Shown: positions 1 through 8,157 of the stretch, piece by piece | Layout of the letters: every line of letters begins with the position of its first letter | How positions within the stretch are numbered: position 1 is the first letter of the stretch | Source of the DNA: Chryseobacterium paludis | Lineage (GTDB): Bacteria; Bacteroidota; Bacteroidia; Flavobacteriales; Weeksellaceae | DNA length: 64,000 bases | Assembly: GCF_025403485.1 (NCBI RefSeq) | Contig: NZ_CP099966.1 | Span: 248,001-312,000, forward strand | Reading direction: 5' to 3' | Position numbers and translations under genes: made by a program | The notes under the pieces: generated by a model | Databases searched by the model: none | Told to the model about the DNA's origin: nothing | Seen by the model: the letters and a program-made list of their open reading frames with translations, nothing else

Positions 1-557
1 GGTATTCCTGTTACTTTTTCGATAATCCTTCGGCGCAAAAAGGTATTGTTATTATTATAAGCATAATTACTTCCAGGCTCGAAATCAAGTTTTTGAAGAG
101 ATTCTAAATCTTTCCAATGGTCTGCATCGCTATGTACTGTTTTCCAGTTTATATCTGGTAATCCGCTTGTATATTGAAGTAAATTTTTGATACTGATGTG
201 ATCAGCCCATGAAGGTAGGTTGGGGAAAAATTTAGATACCTTGTCATTAATGTTCAATTTACCTTGCTCCTGAAGCATCATCATTCCAACTGCATCGAAT
301 TCTTTCGCAATAGATCCGATATGAAAACGATATTCTGTGGTCAGTAGATTTTTTTTAGATGCATCTGCATAACCGATTGCTTTTTTTACGATTATTTTAC
401 CATGATCAGCTATTAATATATTTCCATTGAAAAGACCTGACTGGTGTGTTTTATCTAAATAGGCATTAATGAGTGTGGCTTTATTTTTTTGAGCGAATGT
501 TTGGATTCCCAATAGAAATAGAGTAATAAAAAGAAGTAGACTTCTATTATAAGACAT
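1..557 (-). CDS. Serine hydrolase, class C beta-lactamase-like family (partial)
   Basis: The gene runs off the left edge, so only about 185 N-terminal residues are visible. Translation from the ATG at 557 gives a signal peptide ending near FAQ, then a class C beta-lactamase/penicillin-binding fold start. SIAK is the likely SxxK nucleophile motif, and YTSG follows in the usual position after a hydrophobic helix. Proteins of this family hydrolyse esters, amides or D-amino-acid peptides in the periplasm; most are not true drug-resistance enzymes. The substrate cannot be told from this fragment. It lies downstream of the AraC gene on the same strand, with about 100 bp between them. Confidence 0.8.
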   Translation of the reverse strand, partial: MSYNRSLLLFITLFLLGIQTFAQKNKATLINAYLDKTHQSGLFNGNILIADHGKIIVKKAIGYADASKKNLLTTEYRFHIGSIAKEFDAVGMMMLQEQGKLNINDKVSKFFPNLPSWADHISIKNLLQYTSGLPDINWKTVHSDADHWKDLESLQKLDFEPGSNYAYNNNNTFLRRRIIEKVTGI

Positions 558-658
558 AGTTATGATTTTTTTTTTAAAGATACAGTATAATTTCATTTGC
601 TCTATAATTTCAAAGTAAAGTAGCTAAATATCAATATATCTTGACGGAAAAAAAGTAA

Positions 659-1576
659 TTAGTTAAACAATTCCCTAAACGCCAGGGGAGTCGTACTCGT
701 CATTTTCTTAAAAAATTTACTGAAGGACTGTGGATGCTCAAAGCCCAGTTCGTAAGCTATTTCACTCACGCTATTGCTGGTTGTGCTTAATTTTTCTTTA
801 GCTTTTTCAATTAATTTCTGATGAATAAAATGCTGGGTACTTTGTCCCGTAAGGTTTTGAAGCAGGGTCCTTAAATATCCAGGTGAAATATTAAGCTGTT
901 CGGAAATATATTGAACTGTGGGAATCCCATTATTAACAATAAGATCGCTGTTCAGATATTGATTAAGGATCATCTCTAGACGTTCAAGGATCTCATGATG
1001 TGCTTTATCACGGGTGATAAACTGACGCTGATAAAAACGATTCGAATAATTGAAAAGTGTTTCCAGTAAAGAAGCCATAATATCACTGCTGAATTTATCC
1101 GTATTGGTATTGTATTCCTGTCGGATATTTTCAATCAATTGCACAAGGATCTGTTCCTCATCATCGGAAAGAAATAGGGCTTCATGGAGGGAATAATCAA
1201 AGAATTCATATTGGGAGATCGTTTTAGCAAGGTTTTTATTCCATAAAAAATCTGGATGTATCAAGAGCATCCAGCCTGATGGAGGCTGTGAGTTTTCTTC
1301 TGTTTCAATACGTAAGACCTGATTGGGTGCGATAAAGAAAAGAATCCCTTCGTCAAAATCATAATCCTTCTGACCGTATTTGTATTTATGATTCATATTT
1401 CTTTTCACAGACAATGAATAAAAATCGAATATCAGGCTTTCATCTCCTATTTGGGGACGGTTTTGCATTTCGGAAAAATTAACAACACTGATAAGAGGAT
1501 GCTTAGGTTTGGGTAAGCCTCGAAGGTTGTGAAATTCTGAAATGGTTTTAATTCTGATGGGTTCCATTGATGCCAT
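659..1576 (-). CDS. AraC-family transcriptional regulator
   Basis: A 305-residue protein with an N-terminal sensing domain (about residues 1-190) and a C-terminal AraC-type double helix-turn-helix (about 205-300). The second helix pair reads ISEIAYELGFEHPQSFSKFF, the classic AraC signature. A second possible start lies three codons in (MEPIRI, 1567). It is clearly paralogous to the regulator at 7153-8061: both begin with an LxxLHPLxS-like segment and share the HTH almost residue for residue. It follows an SDR gene on the same strand, the same order as the second module. It probably binds the 21-bp-period direct repeat upstream of that SDR gene; this is inference from spacing. Confidence 0.9.
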   Translation of the reverse strand: MASMEPIRIKTISEFHNLRGLPKPKHPLISVVNFSEMQNRPQIGDESLIFDFYSLSVKRNMNHKYKYGQKDYDFDEGILFFIAPNQVLRIETEENSQPPSGWMLLIHPDFLWNKNLAKTISQYEFFDYSLHEALFLSDDEEQILVQLIENIRQEYNTNTDKFSSDIMASLLETLFNYSNRFYQRQFITRDKAHHEILERLEMILNQYLNSDLIVNNGIPTVQYISEQLNISPGYLRTLLQNLTGQSTQHFIHQKLIEKAKEKLSTTSNSVSEIAYELGFEHPQSFSKFFKKMTSTTPLAFRELFN

Positions 1577-1597
1577 AATTTTCTGATAAAAGAGAAG

Positions 1598-1626
1598 AAT
1601 AGGCAGGCTGAGGTCTGCCTATTTTT
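1598..1626. terminator. Bidirectional hairpin between SDR and AraC genes
   Basis: A 9-bp perfect stem, AATAGGCAG / CTGCCTATT, with an 8-base loop, followed by a T run on the plus strand. It sits between the SDR stop codon (1655) and the AraC start codon on the minus strand, so it may attenuate read-through from SDR into the regulator. Confidence 0.55.
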
Positions 1627-1654
1627 CATTGATTTTGATAATTAAATTTACGAT

Positions 1655-2554
1655 TTATTCAGCTGGAAAATAAGCTTCACTCTGCAAATCTGATAATAGA
1701 TCGATTTGATCGGGAGACCAGCTTAGGGTTTCACGTGTTGCTGCACTTGATGCTAAAATATTAAACTTCGCAAAATGGGCAAACCAAGTAAAATGTTCTG
1801 CCACATCAGCAGCTGCTATTGAACGTGTAGGAAGACCCAATTTTGAACCTATTGTTTCAGCGATCTTCTTAAACTCGATTCCCTCTTCAGCTACGCCATG
1901 ATAGCGTGTTCCAGTTCCGGAGTGCTTTTCCACTGCCAAACGGAATAATTTTGCGGCATCTCGACGATGTACGGCTGGCCATAGATTCGTTCCGCTTTCA
2001 ATAAATGCAGAAAATCCTTTAGCTTTTGCAATCCCGATCAGGGAAGGGGCAAAACCTATTTTATCTCCAAGGTCATGAACCAGGGGTGGAAGTCGTACCA
2101 CAGCTACCTGTACACCCATATCAGCGACTTTATCTGCAGCACGTTCCGTTATAATACGTGGAATTCCGTCACCTTCCGGCTGATCATTTTCTGTTACCAT
2201 TCCTTCTTTTTGAATAACACCGATCCCAGAAGTAATAATAAATGGTTTTTGTGTTCCTTTCAAAGCAGAGCCGATCATTTCGATGATTTCTCCATCCAAA
2301 ATACACATTTCCTTAAATTTACTAAAATCATGAATAAAACCTAGGTGAACTATCGCATCTGACATCTCCACCGCCTCTATCAATGTTTTGGGTTGACTGA
2401 GGTCGCCGTAATATACTTCAACACCAGACTCTCTTAATTTTTGGGCAGATTCTTCTGAACGTGCCAGTCCTAAAACCTTATGTCCACCAGCTTGTAATTC
2501 TTTAACCGTTGCAGAGCCTATAAAACCTGTGGCTCCTGTTACAAATACTTTCAT
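1655..2554 (-). CDS. SDR-family NAD(P)-dependent oxidoreductase / epimerase-like
   Basis: Start chosen at the ATG at 2554, giving 299 residues that open directly with MKVFVTGATGFIG, an extended-SDR Rossmann nucleotide-binding motif (GATGFIG, residues 7-13). The reading frame is open to 2644, but that extension is not plausible protein and overlaps the proposed operator. Extended SDRs of this group reduce or isomerise small metabolites with NAD(P)H; the substrate is unknown. It is followed on the same strand by the AraC regulator. The start lies about 52 bp from a 21-bp-period direct repeat, which suggests control by that regulator. Confidence 0.85.
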   Translation of the reverse strand: MKVFVTGATGFIGSATVKELQAGGHKVLGLARSEESAQKLRESGVEVYYGDLSQPKTLIEAVEMSDAIVHLGFIHDFSKFKEMCILDGEIIEMIGSALKGTQKPFIITSGIGVIQKEGMVTENDQPEGDGIPRIITERAADKVADMGVQVAVVRLPPLVHDLGDKIGFAPSLIGIAKAKGFSAFIESGTNLWPAVHRRDAAKLFRLAVEKHSGTGTRYHGVAEEGIEFKKIAETIGSKLGLPTRSIAAADVAEHFTWFAHFAKFNILASSAATRETLSWSPDQIDLLSDLQSEAYFPAE

Positions 2555-2577
2555 TTTTATGTTTGTTTTTAACAATA

Positions 2578-2585
2578 CAAAGGTG
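2578..2585 (-). promoter_or_regulatory. Possible -7 promoter box of the SDR gene
   Basis: Read on the minus strand this is CACCTTTG, one base from the Bacteroidota -7 consensus TAnnTTTG at the first position. It lies 24 bp upstream of the SDR start codon and about 20 bp from the proximal operator repeat. The aldo/keto reductase gene has a matching GACCTTTG in the same layout. Confidence 0.35.
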
Positions 2586-2605
2586 AAAAGAAAGCATTTT
2601 TTCCA

Positions 2606-2642
2606 TGTAGTCAAAACACACTTTGTTGTAGCCGGAAAACAC
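2606..2642. promoter_or_regulatory. Direct-repeat operator with 21-bp period, AraC-type
   Basis: Two copies starting TGTAGTCAAAACACAC (2606) and TGTAGCCGGAAAACAC (2627) match at 12 of 16 positions and are exactly 21 bp apart. AraC-family proteins typically bind two direct half-sites with that period. The pair lies 52-88 bp upstream of the SDR start. A GTAGCC core recurs in the equivalent site at 9193-9231, next to the paralogous AraC gene. The regulator assignment is inferred. Confidence 0.5.
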
Positions 2643-2747
2643 ATTTCAGATTAAGCTGAGAAAGCTTTAGTTGTTTTTATTTTTTTAGTAGGTTAGATCT
2701 TGTAACTTTTTTTTGCAACCGGGAACAAATAGCTAAAGTTAATAGAT

Positions 2748-3248
2748 TTGAAAAAGACAGATTTAGAATTAGAGTTCGAATTAAAGCTAAAAGAATATAA
2801 ACTTTTGATTTATAAAGTTTGTAGGATATATGCCAACGATCCAAATAATATTCAGGAATTGTACCAGGACATTATCATTCAATTGTGGAAATCATATCCA
2901 AAATTCAGAGCAGAGTCAAAATTCAGTACATGGCTCTATCGAATCGCTATTAACACTGCATTAACGAGTTTTTCTAAACCAAAACGATCTCTTCAGTATA
3001 GTGATGTCGAATTACACAATGTAGAGATACCCGACGAAGATGATATTGGATTAAAAGACGAGCAGCAGGAACAGCTATATCTGGCGATACAGCAGTTAAA
3101 TGACATAGAAAAATCTATTGTGATGCTTTACCTGGAAGACAAGTCTTATGATGAGATGGAAGATATATTGGGTATTAGTAATGCTACCTTAAGGGTAAAA
3201 ATGAACAGAATCAAGGAAAAATTAAGAACCTTAACCAACAATAAATAA
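2748..3248 (+). CDS. ECF-type RNA polymerase sigma factor
   Basis: A 166-residue sigma-70-family protein with region 2 at about residues 20-75 (LYQDIIIQLWKSYPKFR, then the FSTWLYRIAINTA helix) and region 4 at about 110-160 (IEKSIVMLYLEDKSYDEME, then ISNATLRVKMNRIKEKL). There is no region 3, as usual for extracytoplasmic-function sigmas. The start used is TTG at 2748; no ATG lies nearby in frame. The stop codon is followed after one base by the start of a membrane protein gene, so the pair is very probably an operon of sigma factor and membrane-bound regulator. Confidence 0.88.
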   Translation: MKKTDLELEFELKLKEYKLLIYKVCRIYANDPNNIQELYQDIIIQLWKSYPKFRAESKFSTWLYRIAINTALTSFSKPKRSLQYSDVELHNVEIPDEDDIGLKDEQQEQLYLAIQQLNDIEKSIVMLYLEDKSYDEMEDILGISNATLRVKMNRIKEKLRTLTNNK

Positions 3249-3249
3249 A

Positions 3250-3855
3250 ATGGAACTGGACCTATTAAAAAATAGCTGGAAAAAAATTTCCGTGGATGTA
3301 GACAGCAATGAATTCGACATCATTTCTGCAACGAGAAAACAAATGAAATCTCCTTTAGAGGAGCTTAAGAAAAGATCGAAAAAGCAAATAATAATTTTAC
3401 CGCTTCTTTTTATCTTTTTAGTTGTAATGGCAATTACTGTAGCCAAGGATAATAATAACTTTTTGATCTATATGGCCTTAATTATTCTACCCTTACTAAT
3501 GATATATTATTATTTCAATTTAAGGTTAATAGGACAACTAGAAATGTTTAATGGCTCAGTAAAAAATGATATCGAAATTAAGATCAGGAAACTGATAAAG
3601 AGCAATGTTATATATCTTAACATTACCAGACTGCTCTTTCTGATTTTGATTATTTTTTCTGAGGTATTATTGAGGTATAACAGATTTGATTTAGTTCCTG
3701 AGCTTGCCTTACTTTCAAAAGTTAGTTTTCTCTTGAGATTGTGTATGTATGTGGGAATATTAGGAATGCATTATTTAATAAGTAAATATACATTTAACCT
3801 GTATTTTGGAAAGTACTTAAAACAATTGAGAAGTATATTATCAGACATGCAGTAA
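3250..3855 (+). CDS. Membrane protein, probable anti-sigma partner
   Basis: A 201-residue protein that starts one base after the sigma gene. The first ~55 residues are soluble and charged; after that come four likely transmembrane helices (about 58-75, 80-98, 125-145, 160-185). I recognise no zinc-binding anti-sigma motif. The call rests on position and topology: in Bacteroidota a small ECF sigma is commonly followed by a membrane protein whose cytosolic N-terminus holds the sigma factor. It could also be an unrelated membrane protein in the same transcript. Confidence 0.6.
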   Translation: MELDLLKNSWKKISVDVDSNEFDIISATRKQMKSPLEELKKRSKKQIIILPLLFIFLVVMAITVAKDNNNFLIYMALIILPLLMIYYYFNLRLIGQLEMFNGSVKNDIEIKIRKLIKSNVIYLNITRLLFLILIIFSEVLLRYNRFDLVPELALLSKVSFLLRLCMYVGILGMHYLISKYTFNLYFGKYLKQLRSILSDMQ

Positions 3856-3859
3856 AAAA

Positions 3860-3888
3860 ATACTCCGGAACTTATTTCGGAGTATTTT
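3860..3888. terminator. Hairpin terminator between convergent genes
   Basis: AATACTCCG pairs with CGGAGTATT around a short A/T-rich loop, with an A run before and a T run after. It can therefore stop transcription from both the plus-strand sigma operon and the minus-strand SDR gene. Confidence 0.75.
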
Positions 3889-3926
3889 TCAATATTTTTC
3901 TGTTTTTAGATGATAATTAAAATGAT

Positions 3927-4718
3927 CTACACCGTTTTTAAAACGCCACCATCTGCCCTTAAACTAGCTCCATTCGTAGCACCAGACAACGGACTTGAAA
4001 GATAGGTAGCGAGACTGGCAATTTCCTTAGGCTTAATAAATCTTTGCAATAAAGAATCAGGATTGGTTTGCTGAATGATCGCTGTTTTCATCTGCTCAAC
4101 GCTGATGTTTTGATGGGCTGCAATGTGTTCAATATTGGTAGCCACACCTTCTGAATACGTAGGGCCACCAAGAATAGTATTGACTGTTACCTCAGTTCCT
4201 TTGGTGAGTTTTGATAAACCGTTACTAATGGCCAGCATTGAAGCTTTCGTCATTCCATAGTGGATCATATTGCCCGGAATATTGACTCCCGATTCACTGC
4301 TGATGAAAATAATTCTGCCCCATTTTTTCTCTAACATCCTGGAGAAGAGATGTCGCGATAACCTGACTGAACTCATGACATTGATTTCAAAAATAGTGTA
4401 CCAGTCTTCATCGGAAATTGCTTCAAAATCTTTCAATTCAAATACACCTACGTTATTGATTAGAATATCGATGTCATTTAATTCCTGGAGCAAAAAATTC
4501 ACTTCTTCTTTGTTTGAAAAATCAGCGACAAGGCTTGATACTTTTGCATTGGGAAATTGTTGTTTGAGTTGGGAAACTGCATTCTCAGTTTTCTCTTTTT
4601 GTCTGCCATTGATAATCACTTCAGCTCCTTCTTCCAGTAATTGCTGAGCGATTGCAAAACCGATTCCCTGTGTTGAACCACTGATAAATGCTCTTTTTGA
4701 TGTCAATTCTAAATTCAT
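3927..4718 (-). CDS. Classical SDR-family oxidoreductase
   Basis: A 263-residue short-chain dehydrogenase/reductase of normal length. Visible motifs are the cofactor glycine motif GSTQGIG near residue 14, the NNVG motif near residue 88, and the catalytic YxxxK as YGMTK near residue 154, preceded by a serine in the ISSESG stretch. It should catalyse NAD(P)(H)-dependent oxidation or reduction of a small carbonyl or alcohol. The gene lies downstream of a TetR-family regulator on the same strand, and a copy of the proposed TetR operator sits just before its start. It is probably repressed by that TetR protein. Confidence 0.92.
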   Translation of the reverse strand: MNLELTSKRAFISGSTQGIGFAIAQQLLEEGAEVIINGRQKEKTENAVSQLKQQFPNAKVSSLVADFSNKEEVNFLLQELNDIDILINNVGVFELKDFEAISDEDWYTIFEINVMSSVRLSRHLFSRMLEKKWGRIIFISSESGVNIPGNMIHYGMTKASMLAISNGLSKLTKGTEVTVNTILGGPTYSEGVATNIEHIAAHQNISVEQMKTAIIQQTNPDSLLQRFIKPKEIASLATYLSSPLSGATNGASLRADGGVLKTV

Positions 4719-4733
4719 TTTGTTTCTTGTTTA

Positions 4734-4757
4734 TTTTTGTAATGATCGATCCATAAA
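4734..4757. promoter_or_regulatory. Proposed TetR operator upstream of the SDR gene
   Basis: The sequence TTTTGTAATGATCGAT is followed by CCATAAA. It matches the site at 5355-5380 in its first 17 bases, with a degenerate right arm. It lies 16 bp upstream of the SDR start codon, a position suited to repression. Confidence 0.55.
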
Positions 4758-4769
4758 TAGATAAAAAAA

Positions 4770-5351
4770 TTAGCTGAGCACAGCTAATTGCATTTCTATT
4801 TGTTGAGACAGTATTTTTTTGTCAGGGTACATTCTTCTCAGCGTATTCAGACCGCACCAGAAGGTGATGAGGTATTTTCCTAATATCGAAGCATCGGTCT
4901 GATTTTTAATTTCTCCTTTTTCCTGTGCTTTACGAATGTTTTCCGTGTACATTTCTTCAACTTCTTTAAGGATCTGTATCGAGTCGTTTTCCAGCTCTTC
5001 ATCGATGTAGGTCATTTCCACAACCGTATTGGCGATGATACAGCCTTTTAGGTGAGAGATCTTGCCTTCGTAGGCGATACTTCTGAAAAAGTCTTTGATC
5101 AGTTCGATGGGAGAATCACTTTTTTCCAGTTTGGTTTTAAATTCAGCGAAAGCCTCCCTTCTTTGTTGGATGGCTTCCTGAAAAACCTGTTTTTTCCCTC
5201 CTTTAAAAGTATTGTAAAAACTTCCGCTTCCTGTTCCTGTGATGGTTAATAAGTCACTTAAAGAAGTAGCAGTATAGCCCTTTTTCCAGAATATGTCCTG
5301 GGCTTTTTCTATCAATTCTGAGCTCGCGTGAATATTAGGTCTTCCTCTCAT
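4770..5351 (-). CDS. TetR/AcrR-family transcriptional regulator
   Basis: A 193-residue regulator. The N-terminal ~55 residues form the TetR helix-turn-helix (IFWKKGYTATSLSDLLTITG, then SGSFYNTF). The C-terminal part is the helical ligand-binding and dimerisation domain typical of the family. It precedes an SDR gene on the same strand, 51 bp away. Matching imperfect palindromes stand upstream of both genes, so autoregulation plus control of the SDR gene is the simple model. The inducer is unknown. Confidence 0.9.
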   Translation of the reverse strand: MRGRPNIHASSELIEKAQDIFWKKGYTATSLSDLLTITGTGSGSFYNTFKGGKKQVFQEAIQQRREAFAEFKTKLEKSDSPIELIKDFFRSIAYEGKISHLKGCIIANTVVEMTYIDEELENDSIQILKEVEEMYTENIRKAQEKGEIKNQTDASILGKYLITFWCGLNTLRRMYPDKKILSQQIEMQLAVLS

Positions 5352-5354
5352 TTT

Positions 5355-5380
5355 ATTTTTGTAATGATCGATACAAAAAT
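5355..5380. promoter_or_regulatory. Proposed TetR autoregulatory operator
   Basis: Perfect 7-bp arms TTTTGTA and TACAAAA flank the centre ATGATCGA. The site ends 4 bp upstream of the TetR start codon. The same left arm and centre occur at 4734 before the SDR gene. Confidence 0.6.
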
Positions 5381-5656
5381 AGGAAAATGTTTTATATTGA
5401 TGATAATTTTAGAAAAAAAATTAGTTATCTAAGGTTTAGTTTTAGCGAAAGCTTCCAGTCTTGAACTTTTGGTCCATTTTGCTTCAAGGCAAAAGGACAT
5501 AAAAAATAAAAAAATATTTATTGAGATTGCTTCGTGCCTCTCAATGACGGTGGGGTTTATCACTCGCAGATTATGCAGATTACGCAGATTAAAACGACAA
5601 ATATTTAAAACATAAACCACCACCACTAAACGACCTAGGAAGCTGCAGCGTTAAAA

Positions 5657-5776
5657 AAATAAGTTCTGTGAACGTCAAAAAAAATTCTACTGTCCGAAGC
5701 GCGGGACCTCAAATTCAATAATAAATTCACATTAAATCCGCGCAAGTTTAGAATTTTTAGTGAACAGAACTTATTT
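5657..5776. repeat. Long imperfect inverted repeat inside array unit 1
   Basis: The left arm begins AAATAAGTTCTGTGAAC and ends GAAGCGCG; the right arm mirrors it as CGCGCAAG ... GTGAACAGAACTTATTT. Arms of about 40-45 bp enclose a ~35 bp loop. Equivalent dyads lie at 5997-6116, 6335-6453 and 6674-6793. Confidence 0.7.
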
Positions 5777-5996
5777 TTAGCGAAAGCTTCCAGTCTTGAA
5801 CTTTTGGTCCATTTTGCTTCAAGGCAAAAGGACAGATAAAAATAAAAAAGAATAGTGTTTATTGAGATTGCTTCGTGCCTCGCAATGACGGAATGTTTAT
5901 CTCTCGCAGATTATGCAGATCAAGCAGATTAAAACGACAAATATTTAAAACATAAACCACCACCACAAAACGACCTAGGAAGCTGCAGCGTTAAAA

Positions 5997-6116
5997 AAAT
6001 AAGTTCTGTGAACGTCAAAAAAATTCTACTGTCCGAAGCGCGACAAAAACATTGAATCGAAAAACTCAAGATCGAATTCGCGCAAGTTTAGAATTTTTAG
6101 TGAACAGACCTTATTT
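5997..6116. repeat. Inverted repeat in array unit 2 with a different loop
   Basis: The arms match those of the dyad at 5657-5776. The loop between GCGCG and CGCGC is replaced by an unrelated sequence of similar size (begins ACAAAAACATTGAATCG). The other three dyads share one loop. Confidence 0.7.
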
Positions 6117-7152
6117 TTAGCGAAAGCTTCCAGTCTTGAACTTTTGGTCCATTTTGCTTCAAGGCAAAAGGACATAAAAAAAATAAAAAAATATTTATTG
6201 AGATTGCTTCGTACCTCGCAATGACGGTGGGGTTTATCACTCGCAGATTATGCAGATCAAGCAGATTAAAACGACAAATATTTAAAACATAAACCACCAC
6301 CACTAAACGACCTAGGAAGCTGCAGCGTTAAGAAAATAAGTTCTGTGAACGTAAAAAAAATTCTACTGTTCGAAGCGCGGGACCTCAAATTCAATAATAA
6401 ATTCACATTAAATCCGCGCAAGTTTAGAATTTTTAGTGAACAGACCTTATTTTTAGCGAAAGTTTCCAGTCTTGAACTTTTGGTCCATTTTGCTTCAAGG
6501 CAAAAGGACAGATAAAAATAAAAAAGAATAGTGTTTATTGAGATTGCTTCGTGCCTCGCAATGACAGTGGGGTTTATCACTCGCAGATTATGCAGATCAA
6601 GCAGATTAAAACGACAAATATTTAAAACATAAACCACCACCACTAAACGACCTAGGAAGCTGCAGCGTTAAGAAAATAAGTTCTGTGAACGTAAAAAAAA
6701 TTCTACTGTTCGAAGCGCGGGACCTCAAATTCAATAATAAATTCACATTAAATCCGCGCAAGTTTAGAATTTTTAGTGAACAGACCTTATTTTTAGCGAA
6801 AGCTTCCAGTCTTGAACTTTTGGTCCATTTTGCTTCAAGGCAAAAGGACATAAAAAATAAAAAAATATTTATTGAGATTGCTTCGTACCTCGCAATGACG
6901 GTGGGGTTTGTCTCTCATAGATTAGATCCATTTTGCTTCAAGGCAAAAGGACAGATAAAAATAAAAAAGAATAGTGTTTATTGAGATTGCTTCGTACCTC
7001 GCAATGACGATGGGGTCTGTCTCTCACAGATTAGGTCCACTTTGCTTCAAGGCAAAAGGACATAAAAAATAAAAAAATATTTATTGAGATTGCTTCGTAC
7101 CTCACAATGACGATATAGCAATTACCTGGGAAGATAAGATTGATTAAAAAAC

Positions 7153-8061
7153 CTAATTAAACGACTCCCTGAACTCAAGGGGAGTCCTCTTCGTCATTTT
7201 CTTAAAAAATTTACTAAAAGATTGCGGATGTTCAAATCCCAGTTCATAAGCAATTTCACTTATAGATAAACTGCTAACAGACAGTTTTTCCTTTGCCAGA
7301 TTACTTAATTTATGATGAATATGCTGTTGTGTACTTTGCCCAGTAAGGGAACGTAACACGTCACTCAGATAGCTGGGCGAAATATTTAACTTTTCGGCAA
7401 GGAAATTCACGGTAGGAATTCCTTGTTCCAGTAAAGCGGAGTTGTTGAAATAATCGTTCAGAGTCTCTTCAAATTTTTCCAGTAAGCTGTGATTGACAGC
7501 TTTTCGGGTAATAAACTGTCGTTTATAAAAACGGTTGCTATAGCTTAACAGAAGTTCTATTTGTGCGATCATTACATCCTGACTAAAATCGTCTATTCTG
7601 TTATTTAATTCTTCCTCAATAATGGTAAAAACTGATAAGATGGTTTCCTTTTCTTTTTCAGAAAGGTGTAAAGCTTCATTGGTGGTATAAGAAAAGAACC
7701 CATATTCCTTGATTTTTTTAGCCAAAGGATAGGACAGAAGAAGATCGGGATGGAAAAACAGGAGATAGCCGGAATTGGCTTTATTATTAGGACTTTCAAA
7801 GACCTGATTGGGAGCAGTGAATACCAATCCACCTTCTCCGAAATCATAATAATTCTGTCCATATCTTGCCTGACTGCACAGATCTGTTTTATAAGCAACT
7901 TTATAAAAATTCAGCATCATGGTTGGAGACAGCTCATCCGGATTAATTTTAATGTCTTTGATATTGATAAAACTCACCAAAGGATGTAAGGGCTTTTTCA
8001 GCCCAAACACCTTATGTAATTCGGATAAAGATTCAAATTTTTGTGGAATATTTTTATCCAT
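7153..8061 (-). CDS. AraC-family transcriptional regulator (paralogue of 659-1576)
   Basis: Start chosen at the ATG at 8061 (MDKNIPQKFESLSEL), about 302 residues, because this aligns with the paralogue; the frame is open to 8112. The C-terminal ~100 residues carry the AraC double HTH (LAEKLNISPSYLSDVLRSLT and ISEIAYELGFEHPQSFSKFF). The N-terminal half is a ligand or dimerisation domain. It follows the aldo/keto reductase gene on the same strand, mirroring the SDR-AraC pair at the left end. It probably binds the tandem CACGTAGCC repeats upstream of the reductase. Confidence 0.9.
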   Translation of the reverse strand: MDKNIPQKFESLSELHKVFGLKKPLHPLVSFINIKDIKINPDELSPTMMLNFYKVAYKTDLCSQARYGQNYYDFGEGGLVFTAPNQVFESPNNKANSGYLLFFHPDLLLSYPLAKKIKEYGFFSYTTNEALHLSEKEKETILSVFTIIEEELNNRIDDFSQDVMIAQIELLLSYSNRFYKRQFITRKAVNHSLLEKFEETLNDYFNNSALLEQGIPTVNFLAEKLNISPSYLSDVLRSLTGQSTQQHIHHKLSNLAKEKLSVSSLSISEIAYELGFEHPQSFSKFFKKMTKRTPLEFRESFN

Positions 8062-8157
8062 TTCAAATGAATGTATTAACGTTGTTTTCTTATTCAGGGA
8101 ATTTAATGACAATTTAGGAATAAATCTCTTTTACCAGTCCATTCCTGTGTTGTAAAA

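Larger units (their letters stand above)
5441..7110. repeat. Tandem array of ~335-340 bp units alternating between two types
   Basis: The segment beginning AGCGAAAG starts at 5444, 5779, 6119, 6455 and 6795, giving periods of 335, 340, 336 and 340 bp. Two shortened units of about 105 bp follow (near 6929 and 7034). After the shared AAGGCAAAAGGACA stretch the units alternate between type A (TAAAAAATAAAAAAATATT) and type B (GATAAAAATAAAAAAGAATA) in the order A-B-A-B-A-B-A. Every unit holds the motif GAGATTGCTTCGTgCCTCGC. The four full units also hold a CGCAGATTATGCAGAT stretch. Small open frames inside it repeat with the unit and are not credible genes. The 1.8 kb between the TetR and AraC genes holds nothing else recognisable. 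Confidence 0.92.

Noticed and set aside
2555..2644. N-terminal extension of the SDR gene
   Set aside because: The open frame continues to 2644, but the extension is unlike any SDR, would cover the direct-repeat operator, and the ATG at 2554 gives the canonical Rossmann start.
5657..6793. Integron attC-type sites in the array
   Set aside because: The arms lack the GTTRRRY/RYYYAAC core sites and there is no integrase gene; the loops carry no cassette ORFs.
5429..6984. Several short open frames repeating the same peptides (e.g. MVVVYVLNICRF)
   Set aside because: They follow the tandem repeat units, occur on both strands, and vary at frame-breaking positions; no coding bias or motif supports them.
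5441..7110. CRISPR array
   Set aside because: Units are 335-340 bp with no short repeat/spacer structure, and no cas gene is present.
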